A stretch of 7,873 nucleotides of DNA from Alphaproteobacteria bacterium (lineage in GTDB: Bacteria > Pseudomonadota > Alphaproteobacteria > Micavibrionales > CSBR16-224): NCBI GenBank assembly GCA_006226225.1, contig SBHI01000105.1:1-7873 (forward strand), read 5' to 3'. Both the position numbers and the translations under genes were made by a program. Under the pieces are notes generated by a model that did no database searches, was not told the origin of the DNA, and saw only the letters and a program-made list of their open reading frames with translations. Of the stretch, positions 1 through 6,536 are shown in pieces. Numbering within the stretch: position 1 is the first letter of the stretch; each line of letters opens with the position of its first letter.

Positions 1-1700
1 TTGCGGATATCTTTGCGGTTACCCTCACCGACCTGACCGACAAATTCCCCTTCAGGCGACAGAACCGACAGATTGTAATTGCCGTCGGGGCGCGTTTGCT
101 TACCGCCGATAAAGAATTTCGGTGTCTGGTCAATAAAGCCGTTGGCAGACGGTGCCGGTTTCAAACCGCGTTTTTTGGTAATGCCCTTGCCTTCGGAAGC
201 CGCATAGGGTTTGAGTTTTTTCACAACGCTTTTCTTTAAGTAAGCATACATGCCCTCGCGTCCACCTTCACGCCCGAAACCGGATTCACGGTAGCCGCCG
301 AAGCCGCAAGCCGCATCAAACAGATTGGCGGAATTGAGCCAGACAACGCCCGCTTTCAGCTTCGGCGCAAGATCCAGTGCCAGATTGATATTCTCGCTCC
401 AGATACCGGCTGCCAGACCGTAACGCGTGTTATTAGCCAATGCCACGGCTTCTTCCGGCGTACGGAAGGTCATGGTAGACAGGACAGGGCCAAAAATTTC
501 TTTTTCCGCAACCGTTGCCGAAGGTGACACATTTGCCAATACTGTCGGCGGCACGAACCAGCCGCTTTTCGGCATATCGCAAGAAGGCTGCATCAGTTGC
601 GCGCCTTCTTTCACGCCCTGTTTGATCATGGCGGTGATATTATCGTATTGCGTTTTATCAACGACAGCGCCCATATCAATGGACTTATCAAGCGGATCGC
701 CAACACGGAAGTTTTCCATCCGTGCCGCCAGTTTTTTATGCATTTTCTCGGCAACGCCTTCCTGCACCAGCAGGCGCGAACCTGCGCAGCAAACCTCGCC
801 CTGATTAAACCAGATGCCGTCAACAACACCTTCGACGGCACTATCCAGATCAGCATCATCAAAAACGATCATCGGAGATTTTCCACCCAGTTCCAGCGTC
901 AACCCCTTGCCTGTGCCAGCCGTTGCCGCACGGATAATACGACCGACTTCTGTGGAACCGGTAAAAGCGATTTTATCAACACCCTCATGTGCGACCAGAG
1001 CCGCTCCGGTTTTTCCTGCGCCCTGAATAATATTGACCACACCGTCGGGAATACCGGCCTCGATGCAGATTTCCGCAAACAGTGCCGCAGTCAGCGGTGT
1101 GAATTCCGCCGGTTTCAAAACAACCGTATTCCCGGCCGCAAGTGCCGGAGCAATTTTCCATGCCAGCATCAAAAGCGGGAAGTTCCACGGAATAATTTGA
1201 CCGACCACGCCATAAGCCTCATAGCCCGGAAACTCGGTGTCCAAAAGCTGTGCCCAGCCTGCGTGGTAATAGAAGTGACGCGCCGCCAGCGGCACATCAA
1301 TATCGCGTGTTTCACGGATCGGCTTACCGTTATCCAGTGTTTCAACGACAGCAAACAACCGCGCATGTTTTTGCAGCAGGCGCGCCAGCGCGTAAAGATG
1401 TTTGGCACGGCGGAAGGGCGACAAAGCTTGCCATGAAGGCAGTGCCTTCCGTGCAGCCTTCACAGCCACATCAACATCTTTTGCGGTACCGTCCAGTACA
1501 TCCGCCAGTTTTTCTCCGGTTGCCGGATTGACGGTTTTGAAAAATTTACCGTCTTTGGGCAGAACCCATTTGCCGTCAATATAATGGCCGAATTTCTGTT
1601 TGTGATCAGTCAGCCATGACATGGCATGATCCGCACTTTCAGGAGCCGGGCCGTATTCCATCGTCTCGTAAATTTCCTTAATTGTCGGTTGTGCGGTCAT
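1..1700 (-). CDS. Tandem-domain aldehyde dehydrogenase, NAD(P)-dependent (3' part missing)
   Basis: This is a cytoplasmic enzyme that oxidises an aldehyde to a carboxylic acid with NAD(P)+; the substrate cannot be told from sequence. Translating the minus strand from ATG at 1700 gives 566 complete residues with no stop before the window edge. The first domain (about residues 35-490) has all the key residues: PWN with Asn173, the cofactor loop FTGSTEVG at 246-253, the general base Glu270 in LELGGK, the nucleophile Cys304 in FNQGEVCCAG, and Glu401 in EIFGPV. The Glu270-Cys304 spacing of 34 matches the family. After GREGMYAYLKK (ending about 489) comes a Lys/Pro-rich linker. From about residue 527 a new ALDH N-terminus begins (KFFIGGK, later GEGNRKDIR). 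I infer the roughly 800-residue double-ALDH architecture known from alphaproteobacteria; whether the second domain is active is not visible. The start is supported by AAGGAG at 1707-1712, six bases before the ATG. It lies 36 bases after secA on the same strand. Confidence 0.93.
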   Translation of the reverse strand, partial: MTAQPTIKEIYETMEYGPAPESADHAMSWLTDHKQKFGHYIDGKWVLPKDGKFFKTVNPATGEKLADVLDGTAKDVDVAVKAARKALPSWQALSPFRRAKHLYALARLLQKHARLFAVVETLDNGKPIRETRDIDVPLAARHFYYHAGWAQLLDTEFPGYEAYGVVGQIIPWNFPLLMLAWKIAPALAAGNTVVLKPAEFTPLTAALFAEICIEAGIPDGVVNIIQGAGKTGAALVAHEGVDKIAFTGSTEVGRIIRAATAGTGKGLTLELGGKSPMIVFDDADLDSAVEGVVDGIWFNQGEVCCAGSRLLVQEGVAEKMHKKLAARMENFRVGDPLDKSIDMGAVVDKTQYDNITAMIKQGVKEGAQLMQPSCDMPKSGWFVPPTVLANVSPSATVAEKEIFGPVLSTMTFRTPEEAVALANNTRYGLAAGIWSENINLALDLAPKLKAGVVWLNSANLFDAACGFGGYRESGFGREGGREGMYAYLKKSVVKKLKPYAASEGKGITKKRGLKPAPSANGFIDQTPKFFIGGKQTRPDGNYNLSVLSPEGEFVGQVGEGNRKDIR

Positions 1701-1712
1701 GTTCTGCTCCTT

Positions 1713-1737
1713 TTTAAAAATATGTCTCTTTAAAAAT
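1713..1737. repeat. Short AT-rich direct repeat between secA and the ALDH gene
   Basis: The nonamer TTTAAAAAT occurs at 1713-1721 and again at 1729-1737, so the 36-base gap between the two minus-strand genes is almost entirely AT-rich, and the second copy runs into the secA stop codon. No GC-rich hairpin lies in this gap, so I see no terminator between secA and the ALDH gene. The repeat may be chance AT-richness or part of a weak internal promoter. Confidence 0.35.
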
Positions 1738-4466
1738 TACTTCTTTTTGCCGTGGCAATGTTTGTATTTCAGCTTGCTACCGCAAGGACAGGGGGCGTTA
1801 CGCGGAGTATCGCCCCATGTTGTCGGATCCTTTGCATCAAAATCGGGCTTCACGTAGGTGCCTGCCATATCAGCATCACCTTCACCCGCTCCCTGTTCAG
1901 GCACCAAACCTTCGCCGCGGCCTGCTGTTGTACGGATCGTGTCGCTGGACGGCATCGACGGAATGCGTGATTCCGGCCCCGCTTCGATCAGACTTAAAGC
2001 CATAGTGACATTTTCACGCATATGGTCGAGCATTTCCTCGAACATCGAAAATGCTTCTGATTTATACTCGTTCAACGGGTCTTTCTGACCATAGGCACGC
2101 AGGAAAATTCCCTGACGCAGATGCTCAAGATTTTGCAAATGATCGCGCCAGCTTTGATCAAGCAGCTGCAGTAGTACGCTTTTTTCCACCATACGCATCA
2201 CCGGAGGTGTGAAACTGGCCGCTTTTTCCGCCATACGGCGGTCAGAATGGTCGGTCAGTTTTTCAAGGATCTCTTCCTGTGCAACACCTTCCTCCTTTGC
2301 CCATTCCTCTAGCAGCTCATCCAGACCCAACAGGCGGTGTGTTTCATGCTTCAAGGTTTCGACATTCCAATGTTCGGCATAAGTGCCCGGCGGCATATGG
2401 GCTGCAACGAGATCTTCAATCAGCTCATGGCGCATATCACGTACAATATCGGACACATCATCAGATGACATGACTTCTTTGCGCTGCTCATAGATGACTT
2501 TACGCTGGTCATTCATCACATTGTCAAATTTCAGCAGATTTTTACGAATATCGTAATGCTGCGCTTCAACCTTTTTCTGTGCGCGTTCCAGTGATTTGTT
2601 AATCAGCGGATGCACAATCGGCTGGCCATGCGGCAGGCCCATTTTGCGCAGAAAAACATCCATACGCTCGGAACCGAAAATCCGCATCAGATCATCTTCC
2701 AGAGAGATGAAGAATTTACTCGCACCGGGATCGCCCTGACGTCCGGAACGTCCGCGCAACTGATTATCAATCCGGCGGGATTCATGCCGTTCGGTGCCAA
2801 TCACATATAAACCGCCCTGCTCCTTGACGCGGAGCGCGGCCTCGTCAATCTCGGCACGGATTTTGTCTTTCATTTTCTTACGCTTCAGATCATCAGCTCC
2901 TGCCGGAATTTCATCCGCGCAGCGCATATCGAAATTGCCGCCCAGTTTAATATCCGTTCCGCGACCTGCCATATTGGTGGCAATCGTCACCGCACCCGGT
3001 TCACCGGCTTTCGAGATAATATGGGCTTCCTGCTCATGATAGCGGGCATTCAATACATTGTGAGGGATTTTGCGCTTTTTCAGAATTTTGGACAGAAATT
3101 CCGACCGTTCGATTGAGGTTGTCCCCACCAGAATAGGCTGTTTGCGGTCATGACAGTCTTCTATCACCTCTAAAATGGCTTCATATTTTTCTTCCGCGGT
3201 ACGGTAGATTTCATCGTGGTGGTCAAGGCGTATCTGCGGCACATTCGTCGGAATCTCCACAACTTGCAGCCCGTAAATATCCTCAAACTCCGTTGCCTCG
3301 GTCATGGCTGTACCGGTCATACCCGACAATGTCGGATAAAGGCGGAAATAATTCTGGAAGGTAATCGAGGCCAGAACCTGGTTCTCGTTCTGGACATGCA
3401 CGCCCTCTTTGGCTTCGATGGCCTGATGCAGCCCTTCGGACAAACGGCGTCCTTCCATCATGCGGCCCGTGAACTCATCGATCAGCACAATTTCGCCGTC
3501 TTTCACAATGTAATGATCATCATGGTTAAACAGCTTATGCGCCCGCAGCGCCTGATTAACGTGGTGAACAAGACTGACATTCTGCGGATCATACAGATTA
3601 CCATCGGTCAACAATCCCGCATCACGCAGCAGCTCTTCTACATGGTCGATACCGCGTTCAGTCATGGTCAGGTTTTTGACCTTTTCATCGATCTCGTAAT
3701 CGTCTTTCACCATATGTGGAATGATTTTATCCACTGCGATATAAAGTTCCGCGACATCTTCAACAGCACCCGAGATAATCAGCGGCGTCCGCGCTTCATC
3801 AACCAGGATTGAGTCAACTTCATCGACAAGTGCAAAGTTAAATTCGCGCTGCACCATATCTTCCAGACGCATCTTCATATTATCGCGCAGATAATCAAAG
3901 CCGAATTCATTATTGGTGCCGTATGTGATATCGCAATTATAGGCAGCACGGCGTTCCGCATCGGAGAGATTGGCAACAATGGAGCCAACCGTCATATCCA
4001 GCGCAGAAAAAACCGGGCGCATCCAGTCCGCGTCACGATGTGCCAGATAATCGTTTACCGTTACGACATGCGCGCCCTTTCCGGTCAGCGCATGCAGATA
4101 GGAAGGAAGTGTGGCGACAAGGGTTTTACCTTCACCCGTGCGCATCTCGGCGATTTTTCCCTGATGGAGAACGATACCACCCATCAACTGAACGTCAAAG
4201 GGGCGGTGATTAATCGCACGCTTTGCCGCCTCGCGCACCGTTGCGAAAGCTTCCGGCAGAATATCATCCAGCGTTGCACCCTCTTCCAGCTTTTTCTTCA
4301 GCTTCGCCGTCTGGCCTCTCAGCTCCTCATCCGAGAGTTTTTCCATCTCGGGTTCCAGAGCGTTGATCTGATCCACGGGCTTGTGCAAGCCGCGCAAAAC
4401 ACGGTCGTTGCTGCTGCCAAAAATTTTGTAAGCGAGTGCGCCAAACATCTTGATAAACTTCTCCAT
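1737..4466 (-). CDS. secA: Preprotein translocase subunit SecA
   Basis: SecA is the ATPase motor that pushes unfolded preproteins through the SecYEG channel of the inner membrane; it cycles between cytosol and membrane. The 909-residue product is full length (E. coli SecA has 901). Visible landmarks, in order, are the adenine-recognition motif around HRPFDVQLMGG (87-97, Gln93), Walker A MRTGEGKT (108-115), Walker B with DEVD at 215-218, GRGTDIKLGG (501-510) and QLRGRSGRQGDPG (569-581) of the second helicase domain, the helical scaffold and wing regions, a variable Gly/Glu-rich linker (about 848-868), and a C-terminal zinc site with Cys893, Cys895, Cys904 and His905, followed by a Lys tail. 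That zinc tail is the part that binds SecB and phospholipid in other species, so a SecB-type partner is likely. The ATG at 4466 has an AGGA at 4477-4480, ten bases upstream. No secM-like gene precedes it. Divergent from a periplasmic foldase gene. Confidence 0.98.
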   Translation of the reverse strand: MEKFIKMFGALAYKIFGSSNDRVLRGLHKPVDQINALEPEMEKLSDEELRGQTAKLKKKLEEGATLDDILPEAFATVREAAKRAINHRPFDVQLMGGIVLHQGKIAEMRTGEGKTLVATLPSYLHALTGKGAHVVTVNDYLAHRDADWMRPVFSALDMTVGSIVANLSDAERRAAYNCDITYGTNNEFGFDYLRDNMKMRLEDMVQREFNFALVDEVDSILVDEARTPLIISGAVEDVAELYIAVDKIIPHMVKDDYEIDEKVKNLTMTERGIDHVEELLRDAGLLTDGNLYDPQNVSLVHHVNQALRAHKLFNHDDHYIVKDGEIVLIDEFTGRMMEGRRLSEGLHQAIEAKEGVHVQNENQVLASITFQNYFRLYPTLSGMTGTAMTEATEFEDIYGLQVVEIPTNVPQIRLDHHDEIYRTAEEKYEAILEVIEDCHDRKQPILVGTTSIERSEFLSKILKKRKIPHNVLNARYHEQEAHIISKAGEPGAVTIATNMAGRGTDIKLGGNFDMRCADEIPAGADDLKRKKMKDKIRAEIDEAALRVKEQGGLYVIGTERHESRRIDNQLRGRSGRQGDPGASKFFISLEDDLMRIFGSERMDVFLRKMGLPHGQPIVHPLINKSLERAQKKVEAQHYDIRKNLLKFDNVMNDQRKVIYEQRKEVMSSDDVSDIVRDMRHELIEDLVAAHMPPGTYAEHWNVETLKHETHRLLGLDELLEEWAKEEGVAQEEILEKLTDHSDRRMAEKAASFTPPVMRMVEKSVLLQLLDQSWRDHLQNLEHLRQGIFLRAYGQKDPLNEYKSEAFSMFEEMLDHMRENVTMALSLIEAGPESRIPSMPSSDTIRTTAGRGEGLVPEQGAGEGDADMAGTYVKPDFDAKDPTTWGDTPRNAPCPCGSKLKYKHCHGKKK

Positions 4467-4479
4467 ATCGTCTTCATCC

Positions 4480-4500
4480 TGTATACTTCAGTTTTATACA
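4480..4500. repeat. Inverted repeat in the secA leader/promoter
   Basis: TGTATA at 4480-4485 and TATACA at 4495-4500 are perfect inverted arms around nine bases. One arm overlaps the predicted secA -10 element and the other abuts the ribosome-binding site, a position where a repressor could act. Six AT-rich arm bases can easily arise by chance, so this is only a candidate operator. Confidence 0.3.
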
Positions 4501-4521
4501 CCTCCGAGCCGCGTGTTACAA
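4493..4521 (-). promoter_or_regulatory. Predicted sigma-70-type promoter of secA
   Basis: Reading the minus strand, TTGTAA (4521-4516) is followed after exactly 17 bases by TATAAA (4498-4493), a good match to -35 and -10 elements. Transcription would start near 4486, giving secA a leader of about 20 bases that contains its AGGA ribosome-binding site. This is motif reading only. Confidence 0.5.
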
Positions 4522-4556
4522 GCATTTACTCGCTATTCCGCATGCAAAATTCATCC

Positions 4557-4586
4557 TTGCAATTGCCGTAAAAGCCTGCCATTAAT
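4557..4586 (+). promoter_or_regulatory. Weak candidate promoter for the parvulin gene
   Basis: TTGCAA at 4557-4562 is followed after 18 bases by ATTAAT at 4581-4586, which would place the start of transcription near 4593, about 40 bases before the ATG at 4632. The -10 match is poor. The divergent arrangement with secA requires some plus-strand promoter in this region, but this assignment is tentative. Confidence 0.22.
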
Positions 4587-4618
4587 GTCTCCATCAATTC
4601 CATGACGACAAGAATTTT

Positions 4619-4624
4619 AAGGAG
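4619..4624 (+). promoter_or_regulatory. Ribosome-binding site that sets the parvulin start
   Basis: AAGGAG lies seven bases before the ATG at 4632. A longer in-frame reading from ATG at 4602 would put this site inside the coding region and add ten residues ahead of the signal peptide, so 4632 is the better start. Confidence 0.8.
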
Positions 4625-4631
4625 AAATCTT

Positions 4632-5489
4632 ATGTCAGCACGTATTACACGCTTCAGCCTTGCCGTTCTGCTTTCTGTTGCAGTTCTGGGTCTCGCCTTT
4701 ACGGCACACCGCGCTTCTGCAGAAAAAGCCGATGCCAGCAATAAAAACCCGACGGTTGCCATCGTCAATGGCGAGGAGATCAAACGCAACGATGTCATGA
4801 CCATTATGAAAGACCTGCCGCCGAACATGCCGGTTTCCGCCGAACAGATTTTTCCGATGCTGATTGACCAGATGATCACCGACCGCCTGCTGAAAGCGGA
4901 AGTATCAAAGGCGAAACTGGAAAACGATCCGGAAGTTAAAGAACGTCTAGCCAGCGCACATGACCAGATCCTGAAAGCCGTTTATCTTGAGCGCAAAGTC
5001 AAATCCGGCGTCAGCGACAAAGAAGTGAAAGCCGAATATGCCAAGCTGAAAAAAGAGCTGGGCGAAAAAATGGAAATGCATGCCCGCCATATTCTGGTTC
5101 CGAATAAAGACGAAGCGATTGAGCTGATCAAACAGCTGGATGCCGGTGGCGATTTTGCAGCACTGGCCAAAGAACATTCCAAAGACCCCGGCGCAGCCAA
5201 TGGCGGTGATCTGGGTTACTTTACCAAAGAGGAAATGGTTCCCGAATTTAGCAAAGCCGCTTTTGCCCTGAAAAAAGGTGCTTATTCAAAAGAGCCGGTT
5301 CAAACACAATTCGGCTGGCATGTCGTAAAAGTTGAGGATCTGCGCAAACGCGAAGCACCGAAACTGGAAGAAGTTTCCGACCAGATCAAAGGCAAGCTGG
5401 GTCAGAAAGTTCTGGAACAATATGTACAAAATCTGCGCAAAACTGCCGAGATCAAACGTTTCACCTTTGACGGCGAGCCGCTGAACTAA
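4632..5489 (+). CDS. Periplasmic parvulin-type peptidyl-prolyl isomerase (PrsA/SurA-like foldase)
   Basis: The 285-residue product is predicted to be exported and to act in the periplasm as a cis-trans prolyl isomerase and chaperone for newly secreted, probably outer-membrane, proteins. The N-terminus (MSARITRFSL, then a hydrophobic run, then ASA before Glu31) is a signal peptide cut after about residue 30; there is no lipobox cysteine. Residues about 40-140 are a Lys/Glu-rich helical chaperone region beginning VAIVNGEEI, typical of SurA/PrsA proteins. The PpiC-type rotamase domain follows at about 148-237: MHARHILV with His150 and His153, then DFAALAKEHSKDPGA, GGDLGYF, MVPEFSKAAFAL and FGWHVVKV with His230. 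A helical tail ends the protein. Its neighbour secA starts 165 bases away in the other direction, which ties translocation to post-translocation folding. A strong terminator follows the stop. General substrates are inferred, not shown; calling it PrsA or SurA precisely would over-reach. Confidence 0.92.
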   Translation: MSARITRFSLAVLLSVAVLGLAFTAHRASAEKADASNKNPTVAIVNGEEIKRNDVMTIMKDLPPNMPVSAEQIFPMLIDQMITDRLLKAEVSKAKLENDPEVKERLASAHDQILKAVYLERKVKSGVSDKEVKAEYAKLKKELGEKMEMHARHILVPNKDEAIELIKQLDAGGDFAALAKEHSKDPGAANGGDLGYFTKEEMVPEFSKAAFALKKGAYSKEPVQTQFGWHVVKVEDLRKREAPKLEEVSDQIKGKLGQKVLEQYVQNLRKTAEIKRFTFDGEPLN

Positions 5490-5509
5490 ACGGTGCAGCA
5501 CCATAATTC

Positions 5510-5544
5510 AAAAACGCCCTCACAAAACGGGGGCGTTTTTTTTT
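5510..5544 (+). terminator. Rho-independent terminator after the parvulin gene
   Basis: AAAAACGCCC (5510-5519) pairs perfectly with GGGCGTTTTT (5531-5540); an inner T-G and C-G pair can extend the stem to 12 base pairs with a seven-base loop. A run of nine T (5536-5544) follows the GC core. It lies 21 bases after the parvulin stop at 5489. The A run on the left side gives five T on the minus strand, so it can also serve the convergent PagL-like gene ending at 5564, though less strongly. Confidence 0.92.
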
Positions 5545-5563
5545 GCGTCTATAAAATATTCTA

Positions 5564-6361
5564 TTAATAAGGGCGTTCCAGCTTTTGCTTTTTCTTACGA
5601 CCGAAATTCTGGAGCGGCATTGTGTATTTGATGCCGATGAATTCGGTGCGGTCGTTATGGTTCAGCGATCTGCCATTGGTAATCATATGTGCGTCAAGGC
5701 TAAGCCGTGCGCCATTGGCAAGCTTCGTTCCGATCTCTGCACCAAGGCGGTAGCCCAGCGTCTTTTTCAAATCAACGCCTGCACCGTCTTTATAGGCACC
5801 AACAGCCAGCGACGGCATAAAGAAGATTTTTTCCGTCACATCCAGCGGCAGACCGACCCCGGCATAACCGAACATCGCCCCGTTGGAAGCCAGCATCGCA
5901 CCGAAGATCGGCTGTAATTTACCGATAATGCGCACACCGGGCTGGAATTCAAAATTGAACGCACCTGCCAGTTGACCATTGGTGAAAGCATCATACACGC
6001 CAAGACTGAGACCAAAGAAAGACGTGCCTTCCTGCACATGTACAATCCGGTTTTCCGGTGCGGCAGTTTGCGGTGCGGGCTCTTGTTCCGCCGTTTTATC
6101 AGCTTCCGGCGCAGGCGGCTTGGCCTGTACGGGTTCAACCTCCTGTTCCTGCGGCGTTAGTGGCACAGGTGCGCTATCACCATCGGGCTCGATACCGTTG
6201 ATATCCATCAACGCACGATCCAGCGGCGTCATCTCTTCCGTATAACCGGGAGGCATACCATCGGCTAAAACGGGGCCAGCGGCCAGAAAAACCGTCAGCG
6301 CCGCAGCGCAGACGAGGCCGGTGCGGAAGGTGGATTGTTTGTTTTTCCTGCGCAGACTCAT
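5564..6361 (-). CDS. PagL / acyloxyacyl hydrolase-like outer-membrane beta-barrel protein, active-site variant
   Basis: The 265-residue product has a Sec signal peptide (basic MSLRRKNKQSTFR, hydrophobic core, then GPVLA, cut after about residue 33). Next comes an unusual Pro/Glu/Ala-rich stretch of likely disorder (about 62-102), and then a small beta-barrel of about 140 residues (110-250) with alternating strands and short Gly/Asn turns: FFGLSLGVYDAF, GVRIIGKLQPIFGAM, FGYAGVGLPL, IFFMPSLAVGAYKDG. This order resembles lipid A 3-O-deacylase PagL and alphaproteobacterial acyloxyacyl hydrolases. In PagL the catalytic residues are His-x-Ser-Asn with Glu 12 residues after the Ser. Here the aligned stretch is His225-Met226-Ile-Thr228-Asn229, with Glu240 exactly 12 after Thr228, so the His position is Met and the Ser is Thr. 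Activity on lipid A is therefore doubtful. The tail is basic (GRKKKQKLERPY). A GTG at 6373 would add four residues; neither start has a clear Shine-Dalgarno. Family assignment rests on pattern memory. Confidence 0.72.
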   Translation of the reverse strand: MSLRRKNKQSTFRTGLVCAAALTVFLAAGPVLADGMPPGYTEEMTPLDRALMDINGIEPDGDSAPVPLTPQEQEVEPVQAKPPAPEADKTAEQEPAPQTAAPENRIVHVQEGTSFFGLSLGVYDAFTNGQLAGAFNFEFQPGVRIIGKLQPIFGAMLASNGAMFGYAGVGLPLDVTEKIFFMPSLAVGAYKDGAGVDLKKTLGYRLGAEIGTKLANGARLSLDAHMITNGRSLNHNDRTEFIGIKYTMPLQNFGRKKKQKLERPY

Positions 6362-6373
6362 GTCATATTTCAC

Positions 6374-6390
6374 GTTAACTATTTCTTAAC
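6374..6390. promoter_or_regulatory. Palindromic CtrA-type box (TTAA-N7-TTAAC)
   Basis: GTTAA at 6374-6378 and TTAAC at 6386-6390 are separated by seven bases, so both strands read TTAA-N7-TTAAC, the recognised binding pattern of the alphaproteobacterial cell-cycle regulator CtrA. It lies just upstream of the PagL-like start codon and just downstream of that gene's predicted transcription start, a position that would favour repression. It is AT-rich and single, so binding is inference. Confidence 0.4.
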
Positions 6391-6397
6391 TTTCATC

Positions 6398-6426
6398 ATT
6401 ATGGCGCAGGCGAAAATTTTATACAA
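6398..6426 (-). promoter_or_regulatory. Predicted promoter of the PagL-like gene
   Basis: On the minus strand, TTGTAT (6426-6421) precedes CATAAT (6403-6398) by 17 bases. The -10 matches five of six consensus positions, the -35 only its TTG. Transcription would begin near 6391, leaving a leader of about 30 bases to the ATG at 6361 and placing the CtrA-like box in the first transcribed bases. Confidence 0.4.
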
Positions 6427-6442
6427 GCCCTCCCTTTTCATC

Positions 6443-6484
6443 CCGCAGGAATATTTTCAGCCTTGCCCGTCCTGCCGCAGGAAT
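6443..6484. repeat. Ten-base direct repeat flanking the yebC -35 region
   Basis: CCGCAGGAAT occurs at 6443-6452 and again at 6475-6484, in the same orientation and 32 bases apart, close to three turns of the DNA helix. The second copy lies in the spacer of the predicted yebC promoter, and the first lies upstream of its -35. The spacing fits a two-site regulator, but no known site is recognised and chance is possible. Confidence 0.35.
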
Positions 6485-6492
6485 GCTATGAT
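6463..6492 (+). promoter_or_regulatory. Predicted promoter of the yebC-ruvCA operon
   Basis: TTGCCC at 6463-6468 is followed after 18 bases by TATGAT at 6487-6492. TG at 6484-6485 one base before the hexamer makes it an extended -10. Transcription would start near 6499, about 38 bases ahead of the yebC ATG. No LexA box of the alphaproteobacterial type (GTTC-N7-GTTC) is present here. Confidence 0.5.
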
Positions 6493-6536
6493 GAGGGCAT
6501 ATTAAAACCGTCAAACAAGTTCCAAAAAGTACAAAA

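Noticed and set aside
597..1436. Plus-strand open frame of 279 codons opposite the aldehyde dehydrogenase
   Set aside because: The minus strand here encodes an uninterrupted ALDH with all active-site residues; the plus-strand product has no recognisable domain and shadow-like composition.
1713..1740. AT-rich inverted sequences between secA and the ALDH gene considered as a terminator
   Set aside because: There is no GC-rich stem; the pairing would be A-T only, and the T runs are not placed after a hairpin.
3216..3812. Plus-strand open frame of 198 codons opposite secA
   Set aside because: It lies opposite conserved SecA motor sequence and has no own ribosome-binding site or family resemblance.
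4602..4631. Upstream ATG that would lengthen the parvulin by ten residues
   Set aside because: AAGGAG at 4619-4624 would fall inside the coding region, and the added residues would precede a normal signal peptide; the ATG at 4632 is better.
6519..6532. GTTC followed by an A-rich spacer and GTAC just before yebC, resembling an alphaproteobacterial LexA (SOS) box
   Set aside because: The consensus is GTTC-N7-GTTC. Here the second half is GTAC and the spacer is six bases, so it does not match; no other GTTC or GAAC pair is found upstream of yebC or ruvC.
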